A stretch of 13,312 nt of DNA, taken from Microcaldota archaeon (GTDB lineage Archaea > Micrarchaeota > Micrarchaeia > Anstonellales > J096). The position numbers and the translations under genes are program-made. The notes under the pieces were generated by a model that was not told the origin of the DNA, made no database searches, and saw nothing but the letters and a program-made list of their open reading frames with translations. The stretch's first letter is position 1. Every line of letters starts with the position of its first letter. Location of the stretch: the NCBI GenBank assembly GCA_025058915.1, contig JANXEC010000019.1, positions 1-13,312 of the forward strand, read 5' to 3'. Of the stretch, positions 1-6,804 are shown piece by piece.

Positions 1-880
1 CTGTATCTATTATTTTGAATTGTCTGTATGTTAAATATCTATAATTTAACCACTGTTCTGCATCAATATCGTTTAAACCAGACGAAAAATTTTCTGCATC
101 AATATCGTTTAAACCAGACGAAAAATTCAGATCTGTCAGATAACATTTAAGCCTGTGATTAGGAGTGACTAAATTTTCAATTTTGATTATTGACAATAAT
201 TTAATTAAGTATTTCCAAAAAGAATTATATGAGTTCTTTCTATTTGAAAAATAGTTTGGAAAATCAGCTTCTTTATAAATAAAACTTGCTAGAAATAGAA
301 ATTCTCCTAATTTAGCAGCAACATTTTTATAATTTCCATTATTTTTAGCAAAATTTCGTATCTGCTCATCTAAGTCTTCTCTATTTCTCAATGTGGTTGA
401 TTGGTTGATCGAATTTTTTAAAATCAATTCCAAATAATCATTCACCTCTTTTTTACCAGACTCTTTTAACGTGGAGGAGTATGCTAGATAGAACAAAGCC
501 GAAACATACAATAACTTCACGTATCTACTGATATTTATTATCACTCCTCCATCATCCGTAAATCTATATCCATCTACATTTCTATCTGCTAACTTCTCTA
601 TATATCTCTTTAGCTCAGAATCAGATATATTTATTCTCTCGAGCTTCTTAAGTACAGATTCCTCATCCTCATACATTCCCTTTCCTAAGAACCTATCATA
701 GTTTCTTAGGAGTCCATACACACAAGCATTCAGAACGAATTCTCCTGGTATGAGTTTTACATATAGATCCTCATTTCTATCCCATATCCATCCAGATCTA
801 TATGTAAATCTATGATCATTGAAATACTCAAACCCAAGCTTATCTGTTCTGATACGCTCTTCTGTTAATGTTCTATCCAT
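1..880 (-). CDS. Unidentified CRISPR-associated protein, possibly a Cas8-like large subunit (3' end beyond window)
   Basis: This frame is open for 293 codons from ATG at 880 to the left edge, so the gene is partial. It begins MDRTLTEERIRTDKLGFEYF and has the stretch LIPGEFVLNACVYGLLRNYD near residues 45-64. I recognise no family motif: no HD, no Cas10 GGDD and no CxxC pair in the visible part. Its ATG overlaps the cas6 stop by 8 nt (ATGGATAG), and a near-perfect Shine-Dalgarno, GAGGTGAT at 886-893, lies 5 nt upstream, so it is surely co-translated with cas6. In many type I loci the gene after cas6 encodes the large effector subunit (Cas8), and that position is the only reason for the tentative name. 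Two oddities: residues 252-263 (NFSSGLNDIDAE) are exactly repeated as 264-275, and codon use changes near residue 133 from AAG-rich to AAA-rich lysine. That it is a real gene is near certain; the Cas8 assignment is weak. Confidence 0.6.
   Translation of the reverse strand, partial: MDRTLTEERIRTDKLGFEYFNDHRFTYRSGWIWDRNEDLYVKLIPGEFVLNACVYGLLRNYDRFLGKGMYEDEESVLKKLERINISDSELKRYIEKLADRNVDGYRFTDDGGVIINISRYVKLLYVSALFYLAYSSTLKESGKKEVNDYLELILKNSINQSTTLRNREDLDEQIRNFAKNNGNYKNVAAKLGEFLFLASFIYKEADFPNYFSNRKNSYNSFWKYLIKLLSIIKIENLVTPNHRLKCYLTDLNFSSGLNDIDAENFSSGLNDIDAEQWLNYRYLTYRQFKIIDT
56..127. repeat. Perfect 36-bp tandem duplication, two copies, inside a coding frame
   Basis: The units 56-91 and 92-127 are identical and directly adjacent, with no spacer. 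Each starts TTCTGCATCAATATCG on the plus strand. The unit is 12 codons, so on the minus strand it duplicates residues NFSSGLNDIDAE without breaking the frame of the partial cas gene. Identity at every third-codon position suggests a recent event or an assembly artefact. Confidence 0.95.
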
Positions 881-1661
881 TCTTTATCACCTCAACATAT
901 CCAAACCCCTGAGCAGTTCTATCACCTAAGCCATACCTAGCTATGAAATTCAGCACATCTGGCTTGGCAGAGATCTTCAATATGCCTTTCCATCCCAAGA
1001 GAACTCCTCTGTAATGTTTTATTTTCTGAACAACTCCCTCTGTCTGTCTCTCTATTATTATCTCCTCTGGATTCACTTTAGATTTTGTAATAGATTCATA
1101 TCGATAGGCAATACTTCTACTTAGCGCTTTTTCCCATTCTTGAGCCTTCTGAGGAGTTAAATACACTTCATCAGGTCTCTTTCTTTTTGTTAACATCTTT
1201 ACTGAATCATTAGCTAATGTCCTTCTAACTACCACTGGAGAGAGTAATCTGAACGTAGCATGATAGGTCTGAATAGTTGGATGAGGGAGTATCTTTGCAT
1301 AGACGAGTGATATCTTGCCTGCAGATCTCCAGAGATCATTATGGAAGAGCATTTTAGTATCATCCTGTCCAGGAGATATACCTTGTCTCTTCAGGGTGTT
1401 TATTCTACTCAACAATAAACTACTCAGGCGCCCATCCACTAGGTTGATCTTCAGAGTAATGAACCTCACTTTGCTACCTCTAACTACCCCTTTTCCATCA
1501 GCTGTCTGGAGGAAATAGGTGAAATTGATAGGTCTCTGGGCCCTATCTTTGAAAATATCTGAATCCTGGAAGAGATATTTCACAAGCGCCATCACTGCTC
1601 CTCTGAATTCAGGTATGGTTTCAACATCCTTCTCGAATTCTAACTTGATGTGTATCTTCAC
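873..1661 (-). CDS. cas6: CRISPR-associated endoribonuclease Cas6
   Basis: Cas6 cuts the repeat parts of the long CRISPR transcript to give mature guide RNAs. The C-terminal end carries the hallmark glycine-rich loop, GLGDRTAQGFGYVEV, near residues 243-257. The N-terminal half shows a ferredoxin-like beta start (KIHIKLEFE), a family-like segment RPINFTYFLQ, and then a strand-helix pattern. I chose the GTG at 1661 (262 aa), because a TATATAA box lies 26 nt upstream and the first predicted strand begins right after it. An in-frame ATG at 1700 would give 275 aa but would place the TATA box inside the gene. No histidine occurs in the region after strand 1 where many Cas6 proteins keep their catalytic His, so the active site may use other residues, as is known for several Cas6 branches. 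It is the first gene of the operon, and its stop overlaps the next start. No CRISPR array is visible here. Confidence 0.82.
   Translation of the reverse strand: MKIHIKLEFEKDVETIPEFRGAVMALVKYLFQDSDIFKDRAQRPINFTYFLQTADGKGVVRGSKVRFITLKINLVDGRLSSLLLSRINTLKRQGISPGQDDTKMLFHNDLWRSAGKISLVYAKILPHPTIQTYHATFRLLSPVVVRRTLANDSVKMLTKRKRPDEVYLTPQKAQEWEKALSRSIAYRYESITKSKVNPEEIIIERQTEGVVQKIKHYRGVLLGWKGILKISAKPDVLNFIARYGLGDRTAQGFGYVEVIKNG
886..893 (-). promoter_or_regulatory. Strong Shine-Dalgarno for the partial cas gene
   Basis: On the minus strand this reads GAGGTGAT, an 8-nt match to the complement of the archaeal 16S 3' end, 5 nt before the ATG at 880. It lies within the last codons of cas6 and fixes the start of the downstream gene. 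Confidence 0.75.
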
Positions 1662-1681
1662 CCATTCCCACCCTAACACGG

Positions 1682-1692
1682 TTATATATAAT
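1682..1692 (-). promoter_or_regulatory. TATA box for cas6 (leaderless)
   Basis: On the minus strand this reads GATTATATATA, centred about 26 nt before the GTG at 1661. That is the distance expected for archaeal leaderless transcription, and it supports the GTG start over the ATG at 1700. Confidence 0.55.
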
Positions 1693-1708
1693 CTAACCAT
1701 GAAAATCT

Positions 1709-1717
1709 TTTTAAATC
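1709..1717. promoter_or_regulatory. Extra TATA-like element in the cas6/DUF92 spacer
   Basis: TTTTTAAAT lies midway in the 104-bp spacer (1662-1765) between the divergent cas6 and DUF92 starts. It does not fit the 25-nt rule for either chosen start. It could serve a second, longer-leader transcript in either direction, or it may be chance in AT-rich spacer DNA. I see nothing else in the spacer except the two assigned boxes. Confidence 0.25.
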
Positions 1718-1736
1718 TATCATCTTTCCATGCTAC

Positions 1737-1744
1737 ATTTAAAA
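1737..1744 (+). promoter_or_regulatory. TATA box for the DUF92 gene (leaderless)
   Basis: ATTTAAAA is centred about 25.5 nt before the ATG at 1766. It lies inside the reading frame of the longer candidate start at 1730, which argues against that start. Confidence 0.55.
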
Positions 1745-1765
1745 CCTATCTCAGAAAAATACAGC

Positions 1766-2380
1766 ATGATAGGATTGGATCTGAAGGGTATAGCAGGAGC
1801 ACTGGTGATTGCAGGGTTGATATATTATGTAACAGGTAAGATAGAATACATACTAGGTTTTGTTGTGTTCCTATTGATCAGTAATTATATCTCTCTGTTG
1901 AATGTTGTCAGGAAGATGAAGATGAATAGTTTTGAGATGCAGAGAGGTATAAAGAATGTTGTATCGAATGCTCTGTTCCCTACTCTCTTTGCTATCACTA
2001 ACAATAACATCGGATATCTGGGGAGTCTAGCTAGCATAATGTCTGATAAATTCTCTTCAGAGTTGGGAGTGTTTGATAATAGAGTCTACACTATAGTGGG
2101 CTTCAAGAGAACTATACCTGGAAAGAGTGGGGGAGTAAGTCTCTACGGAACAGTGGCAGGGGTGTTTGGATCGATGCTCATAGCAATCTTCGGAATATTT
2201 GCTTTCAATATCTCTCTGGAAACCTCACTGATTATAACAGTGGCTGGTGTAATAGGGAACTTGGCAGATTCGGTGGCTGGGTATTTTGAGGACAGGGGAA
2301 TAGGGACTAAAGAGACCAGTAATCTCATAGGAGCAGCAGTGGGAGGGATAATTGCGATTCTGCTAGATGCCTTCGTTTAG
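1766..2380 (+). CDS. DUF92/TMEM19-family integral membrane protein
   Basis: The 204-residue product has about five hydrophobic segments: residues ~5-24, ~28-47, a weaker one after ~65, ~133-155, and a glycine-rich pair to the C-terminus. DUF92 hallmarks are visible: a DKFSSELG motif, then a P-x-G-K-S-G-GVSLYGTVAG block, and late in the protein a GNLADSVAG segment followed by an E-x-x-G...N stretch. The family is poorly characterised. Plant relatives (VTE6) act as prenyl-phosphate kinases, so a role in isoprenoid phosphate metabolism in the membrane is possible but only inferred. I use ATG 1766 because a TATA box sits about 25.5 nt upstream; the in-frame ATG at 1730 would add 12 residues. It is divergent from cas6, and its last 18 bp overlap the 3' end of the endonuclease-like gene on the other strand. 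It is somewhat short for the family. Confidence 0.8.
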   Translation: MIGLDLKGIAGALVIAGLIYYVTGKIEYILGFVVFLLISNYISLLNVVRKMKMNSFEMQRGIKNVVSNALFPTLFAITNNNIGYLGSLASIMSDKFSSELGVFDNRVYTIVGFKRTIPGKSGGVSLYGTVAGVFGSMLIAIFGIFAFNISLETSLIITVAGVIGNLADSVAGYFEDRGIGTKETSNLIGAAVGGIIAILLDAFV

Positions 2381-2764
2381 CTGATATGGTATAACTAAGA
2401 AGTACCTACCATTCAGATGTATTAGGAGTTTCAGTTTAGATGCTACAGATGCCTTGAGATGTCTTTCGAGATCTAGATCAAATGCAATTATATATTCTGG
2501 CTTAGGTCTGTGCCTCAGATATCTCTGTTTAGAGATCTTGATATAGAGGTAATCGTTATATAAAAATATCTCTGGATTGTATGCTCTCTCATAGAGACCT
2601 TTGTATATGGAATACAGGTTCTCATCAACTTGGATCCTCTCAGGGTAGATTCCATAGTCGTATAACAATCTTAGATCGTAATCCGAAACTATGATCCCAT
2701 CATCAACCTCAGTACCTATGTTCATTTCTAGGATCTTTGGATCTTTAGGGATCTTTCTGAACAT
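2363..2764 (-). CDS. Short tRNA-splicing-endonuclease-like protein
   Basis: Archaeal EndA cuts introns from pre-tRNA at bulge-helix-bulge motifs using a Tyr-His-Lys triad. From ATG 2764 the product is 133 aa, against about 170-180 for ordinary subunits. Residues 51-62 (YSIYKGLYERAY) align by eye with the Y-x-x-YKDLRxRGY block of the catalytic domain. Tyr74 in DYLYIK, His85 in LRHRPKPEY and Lys110 in ASVASKLKLLI fall at nearly the expected spacings, and the end, NGRYFLVIPY, resembles the last beta strand of the fold. The N-terminal domain is shortened. I prefer the start at 2764, since a TTTAAAT box lies 26 nt upstream; an in-frame ATG at 2857 would run 62 bp into glyS on the other strand. It converges on the DUF92 gene with an 18-bp overlap. 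The assignment rests on motif reading without a search; it could be a structural or divergent subunit needing a partner. Confidence 0.55.
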   Translation of the reverse strand: MFRKIPKDPKILEMNIGTEVDDGIIVSDYDLRLLYDYGIYPERIQVDENLYSIYKGLYERAYNPEIFLYNDYLYIKISKQRYLRHRPKPEYIIAFDLDLERHLKASVASKLKLLIHLNGRYFLVIPYQLNEGI

Positions 2765-2766
2765 GC

Positions 2767-2775
2767 TTTTTAAAG
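2767..2775 (+). promoter_or_regulatory. TATA box for glycyl-tRNA synthetase gene
   Basis: TTTTTAAAG has its TTTAAA core centred about 24.5 nt before the ATG at 2796. It begins 3 bp beyond the opposite gene's start codon, so it occupies that gene's expected upstream edge. Confidence 0.55.
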
Positions 2776-2786
2776 ATATGGTATGG

Positions 2787-2793
2787 TTTAAAT
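2787..2793 (-). promoter_or_regulatory. TATA box for the endonuclease-like gene
   Basis: TTTAAAT (ATTTAAA on the minus strand) is centred 26 nt before the ATG at 2764 and ends 2 bp before the glyS start codon. The two divergent boxes fill a spacer of only 31 bp. Confidence 0.5.
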
Positions 2794-2795
2794 AC

Positions 2796-4136
2796 ATGAA
2801 TGCTCTAGAATTCGCACAGTCTCTGAATATTATATATCCATCGAATGAGATATACAATTATCCTGCAGGATTCTATAATTATGGAGAGGTAGGGTTAAGG
2901 ATCAAGAACAGAATAATTAATCTCTGGAGAAACATCTTTGTCAGGAGACATAACTTTATGGAAATAGATACAGCTCTGATAACACCAGAGATAGTTCTGA
3001 GAGCTTCTGGTCATTATGATAATTTCACTGATCCTCTGGTTAGATGTAAAAAGACGGGTGCAGTGTATAGAGCTGACAAAGTAGTAGAGGCTGCGGGTAG
3101 AACCTGGGATCCAAAGAGGGCCCAGGAATTGCTGAAGGATTTGAGATCTGAACATGGAGGGGAGTTCAGTGATGTTGTATATGTAAACCTCATGTTCAAG
3201 ACAGAGATAGGTTATGGAGGGGATCAGGTTGGATTCTTAAGACCAGAAACAGCTCAGGGGATGTTTGTGGATTTCCCAAGACTCTATAAATCCCACAATA
3301 GGCTGCCTATGGCTATCGCCCAAGTTGGAAAGAGTTTTAGAAACGAAATAAGTCCTAGACAGGGACTGATAAGACTGAGAGAGTTCAATCAGATGGAGGT
3401 AGAGTATTTCTTTGATCCCAAACAGCCCACATTCAGGAACTTTGAGATGTACAGAGACAGATCCTTCAGAATCAAACTCAGTGGAGATAGTCAGGTTAGA
3501 GAGATCACTGTACAGGAGTTCCTGGATGGTGTTATGAATAATCAGATCATGGCTGCGTTTCTTGCCATGGAATGGGAATTCTATACTAGACTAGGTCTGG
3601 ATCCTAAGAAGATGTGGATTAGACAATTAGACTCAAATGAGGTACCTCATTATTCAGAGGGTAATTTCGATGTAGAGGTGGAGACAGATTTTGGGATTGT
3701 AGAGATAGCTGGAAATGCATATAGAACTGATTACGATTTGAGTAGACACAAACAGTATTCTAGGAAATCTTTCCCCACTCCACATGTAGTAGAGGCCTCT
3801 CTGGGATTGGAGAGGTTATTCTATGTAATTCTCGAGCAGAGCTACAGAGGAGATCGATTTGAATTCAATCAATATACTAGGCCTTATGACTTTCTATTCA
3901 TCACACTAGGCAATATAGATGGTTATCCTGAGTATCTGAAACTGATAGATAGATATGATGTCCTGTACATTGATGGTAAAGGAGAGGCTATCAAGAAAAT
4001 AGAGAGAGCTAGATCCATAGGTGTAAACAAGGTATTGATCAAAGATTTGGTTGGATATACATTCTATGATGGTATTAGAAACATCAGGCTCAAGGATCTA
4101 GATGAGATATCAGTTGTTCTGTCTACAGAGAGGTAG
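2796..4136 (+). CDS. glyS: Glycyl-tRNA synthetase (class II, dimeric type), reduced
   Basis: The enzyme charges tRNA-Gly with glycine using ATP in the cytoplasm. The 446-aa product has the family opening IYPSNEIYNYPAGFYNYG at residues 13-30, LRPETAQG at 148-155, class II motif 2 with FRNEISPRQGLIRLREFNQ at 181-199, YRTDYDLSRH at 309-318, and motif 3 with GLERLFYVIL at 337-346. It is well below the roughly 500-600 residues usual for the family. The C-terminal anticodon-binding domain (about 363-446) is shortened, and the usual GSIGRRYRRQDEIG-type segment is replaced by GEAIKKIERARSIGV. The frame is open 35 codons further upstream, but ATG 2796 matches the family N-terminus and has a TATA box about 25 nt before it. 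Its 3' end overlaps the lipoprotein gene by 27 bp on the opposite strand. Confidence 0.93.
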   Translation: MNALEFAQSLNIIYPSNEIYNYPAGFYNYGEVGLRIKNRIINLWRNIFVRRHNFMEIDTALITPEIVLRASGHYDNFTDPLVRCKKTGAVYRADKVVEAAGRTWDPKRAQELLKDLRSEHGGEFSDVVYVNLMFKTEIGYGGDQVGFLRPETAQGMFVDFPRLYKSHNRLPMAIAQVGKSFRNEISPRQGLIRLREFNQMEVEYFFDPKQPTFRNFEMYRDRSFRIKLSGDSQVREITVQEFLDGVMNNQIMAAFLAMEWEFYTRLGLDPKKMWIRQLDSNEVPHYSEGNFDVEVETDFGIVEIAGNAYRTDYDLSRHKQYSRKSFPTPHVVEASLGLERLFYVILEQSYRGDRFEFNQYTRPYDFLFITLGNIDGYPEYLKLIDRYDVLYIDGKGEAIKKIERARSIGVNKVLIKDLVGYTFYDGIRNIRLKDLDEISVVLSTER

Positions 4137-6773
4137 ATCTGGTAGATTTGCACATATCTGCCTGAGTTTTCTGTCTACATTACTGGCCCACTTCTCATCA
4201 GCACAATCTTTACACTTCTCGTAAGCATCGAAGTATTTAGAGGTGATATTCAGGGTTCTCTCTGCTCTCAGGTATGCATTTTGGAATGATATACTATAAG
4301 GTGGTTTTGATGTTACCATCATTCCAGGAGCATTCTTCATACCCATGAGAAATTCCCAGAACAGATGTGGTCGGTTTGTAAGTGATACACAATATGGATT
4401 AACCATCTCTGTACTGTCCTCATCCTCCCCTATAACACAGCAATAGTTGTTGAAATGGGGAAGATATCTATATTCCCAACATTTCTGATTGTCAATTCTC
4501 TTTGTGCCTGTCAGTCCAACAGTCTTGAGTTCATCTATAAGATCTGTGAAGAATACTGCAGAAGCCTCTGTATAGTTCTGCCCTTGGTCATATATAAGTG
4601 TTGTGAGGATCATTCTGTAGATGAGGTAGTTCTTATCTAGATCTTCGAGTAGGTATTTTCCGTATCTATTCATGATCAGATCGGCCTGCTGAGAGGCATT
4701 CGCTAACATCATAGCACCTTTACATAGATTTACATCAACATCAAATATCTCTTTGTGTAGATATGCGTTTGATGGTTTGCAAGGAGATACGGATTCTGTC
4801 TTGATATCTACTTTCACATCCATAACACCGAACCCACATACATAATCACTAGTCTTTGAGATCCTACAGCCTGAAGGTAAATATTGTTGAATATCCGAGA
4901 ACTTTAGCCTGTGGCCACATCTCTCTATCTGTTCCTGTTCGGTGTCTGCAAACGAGACTTTGCAATTGTCATAATTTGATAGTTCCTCTATAATACTTCT
5001 CAGGAGTGGTGGATCTAAATCGAGCATATCTGAATACAGATGGATTTTCCTAACAACATCTGCTGGTTGATCACATTGTTTGTTGTATTTGGATAGATGG
5101 AATATGGTTTTGAATTTTTTCACTTCCTGGGAATTGAGCATTAGAAAACACCCAACACACTTGAAGATCTCGTCATCTCTATCTCTTATTGTATAGGTAT
5201 ATCTAGGTTGAAAGATCGGTTCTCTGTAGCTAGGTTCATCTCTGAAATACTCTGATCTTGATGATAGTTGCATGTTTTTAAGGTCTACTCCAGCGTCTGT
5301 GAATATTATAGGGGGATTCTGACCTACCCTGAAGTAGTTCTTGCAGTAACTTAGGGTATATGAAAATGCATTCTCTACCTCAGTCTTGAGATCAGATTGA
5401 AGTACAGATACGGGTGAGTTTTTACCTAAGAGCACAGACATTGATTCGGGTATTATGGGTAGGGTCGGTAACATTATCAATCCCTTCCCTGTTAGACTTA
5501 TCAGGTTTGAGGTACCCAAGCTGTCTATAGAGTAGAGATTCTCCATGAGATAGTCGAGATCACTGTATTCAAATCCATCTGATCTTATTTTCTTGACCAT
5601 CCAGCTTTGAGGGATGTACATATAGAGACCTGCAGAGGCCTTACCTAGATCTCTTGCAAATTTCACTATGGTTTCTGTTCTAAATATCATCTCCTGAGGA
5701 GTTTTCTTGTTCAACCTATCTACATCCAAACCAAATCCGATCACAGAGATATTTTCGTACAGGAAGGGATCTGATCTTATTATATCTCTTAATTTTCTCA
5801 GCTCATCTCCCGACATATCGAGTGGAACAGTGAGCCCTACTATGCACTTAGGGCAGAGTATCTTCCAACTTACGATCTGAGCATATATCCTGCCACTGTA
5901 TTTATTCTTACCAGTTCTGTCTAGACCATCTAATAATTGAGAGGGACTTACTGAGGCCTCTGTGAATAGAAACACAGGACCTACATGGTCTCCAGAGAAA
6001 TCTGAGAGTCTAGCCACTAACAAACCAGAATTGTCTACATCTGGAATGCCAGACTTTGCATGGAAGACGTATATAGGGATATAACCAAGATCTAGATAGC
6101 ATGCTGCTCTCATATCGGCCAGGGCAGGGATGAGATATTGTGTCTCTGTTCCGGTAATAAACTTCACAGGGTATCTTAGACTGTTATTACAGAAAGGGTT
6201 AAGTTCATTGAAATCTGAGAAAGAGGGTCCTGAGGCTAATCCAAAGAACACTAATCTATCATATCTCTTGTACAACCTTTCGATCTCCTTGAGATCAGAT
6301 GGTGGCTCTATTGTGGTAACTTTTCCACTCCTATCTATTGTAACCTTCTGGAATGCAAGGTTGTTTTTTATCTCAGCTGGAGACAGGAACGGAGCATTCA
6401 TAATAGCTTCAACACTAGGGAAATGACTCACATTTTCTATCCTACAGTATGCTCCTATCAATGATTCATCGAACAGAGCTTTCTTGTCTCCAAGTAGATA
6501 CTTCCAGTATGCCTTGAACTTGTCCCATCCAACCTTCTTGAGTTTAGAATAGTTACATACGAATGCATATACAGTTCCATTCTCTCTATTTGAGTATGTT
6601 TTATTCAATTCTATCATAAAATTCACGATCTGATTACTATCGTATTTAACAGACACTTCATCACTCTCAGCGCCTATCTTGTAGTCTTGTCCAGATCTAT
6701 CGAGCTGTAGCTTCAGTTGTTGAATGCATCCAGAGAGAGATATCAGAACTATGAGGATAATATGTAAGTACAT
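4110..6773 (-). CDS. Large cysteine-rich secreted lipoprotein, function unknown
   Basis: The 887-residue product starts with a short hydrophobic signal ending in a lipobox, LISLSGC, with Cys16 as the likely lipid anchor. The signal's front end has no Lys or Arg, only His4, which is unusual. The mature part has about 24 further cysteines, including CPKC, CVGC and CKDC pairs, concentrated in the C-terminal half, which suggests disulfides or metal sites outside the cell. Residues ~165-450 show a repeated strand-helix pattern (LVFFGLASG, YIPIYVF, PVFLFTEAS, VIGFGLDVD, AGLYMYIP, GLIMLPTLP) that resembles a TIM-barrel fold; this is inference. I recognise no catalytic motif or named family. The start is supported by a TTTAAA box 26.5 nt upstream that overlaps the stop of the preceding coiled-coil gene, only 30 bp away. 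It probably has its own leaderless transcript. The C-terminus overlaps the glyS 3' end. Confidence 0.85.
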   Translation of the reverse strand: MYLHIILIVLISLSGCIQQLKLQLDRSGQDYKIGAESDEVSVKYDSNQIVNFMIELNKTYSNRENGTVYAFVCNYSKLKKVGWDKFKAYWKYLLGDKKALFDESLIGAYCRIENVSHFPSVEAIMNAPFLSPAEIKNNLAFQKVTIDRSGKVTTIEPPSDLKEIERLYKRYDRLVFFGLASGPSFSDFNELNPFCNNSLRYPVKFITGTETQYLIPALADMRAACYLDLGYIPIYVFHAKSGIPDVDNSGLLVARLSDFSGDHVGPVFLFTEASVSPSQLLDGLDRTGKNKYSGRIYAQIVSWKILCPKCIVGLTVPLDMSGDELRKLRDIIRSDPFLYENISVIGFGLDVDRLNKKTPQEMIFRTETIVKFARDLGKASAGLYMYIPQSWMVKKIRSDGFEYSDLDYLMENLYSIDSLGTSNLISLTGKGLIMLPTLPIIPESMSVLLGKNSPVSVLQSDLKTEVENAFSYTLSYCKNYFRVGQNPPIIFTDAGVDLKNMQLSSRSEYFRDEPSYREPIFQPRYTYTIRDRDDEIFKCVGCFLMLNSQEVKKFKTIFHLSKYNKQCDQPADVVRKIHLYSDMLDLDPPLLRSIIEELSNYDNCKVSFADTEQEQIERCGHRLKFSDIQQYLPSGCRISKTSDYVCGFGVMDVKVDIKTESVSPCKPSNAYLHKEIFDVDVNLCKGAMMLANASQQADLIMNRYGKYLLEDLDKNYLIYRMILTTLIYDQGQNYTEASAVFFTDLIDELKTVGLTGTKRIDNQKCWEYRYLPHFNNYCCVIGEDEDSTEMVNPYCVSLTNRPHLFWEFLMGMKNAPGMMVTSKPPYSISFQNAYLRAERTLNITSKYFDAYEKCKDCADEKWASNVDRKLRQICANLPDLPLCRQNN

Positions 6774-6795
6774 ACACTTTTATTTATTATTTAAT

Positions 6796-6804
6796 GTTTA
6801 AAAC
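6796..6804 (-). promoter_or_regulatory. TATA box for the lipoprotein gene
   Basis: On the minus strand this is GTTTTAAAC, a palindrome with its TTTAAA core centred 26.5 nt before the ATG at 6773. It overlaps the TAG stop (6804-6806) of the upstream coiled-coil gene, so the lipoprotein can be transcribed separately although the two genes are only 30 bp apart. The rest of the gap is AT-rich. Confidence 0.5.

Noticed and set aside
56..127. Possible CRISPR repeats: two 36-bp direct repeats near a cas gene
   Set aside because: The copies are adjacent with no spacer, only two exist, and they lie in frame inside the partial cas gene, so they are a coding duplication and not an array.
1519..1839. 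Open frame of 106 codons on the plus strand
   Set aside because: It spans the 5' part of cas6 on the other strand, the promoter spacer and the start of the DUF92 gene in another frame. Its product looks like random sequence.
2691..2795. 35-codon upstream extension of glyS in the same frame
   Set aside because: It overlaps the divergent endonuclease-like gene and its promoter, and family members begin with the segment right after ATG 2796. The extension shows no conserved feature.
6130..6426. Open frame of 98 codons on the plus strand within the lipoprotein gene
   Set aside because: It is fully antisense to a frame with a clear signal peptide and promoter, and its product has no family features.
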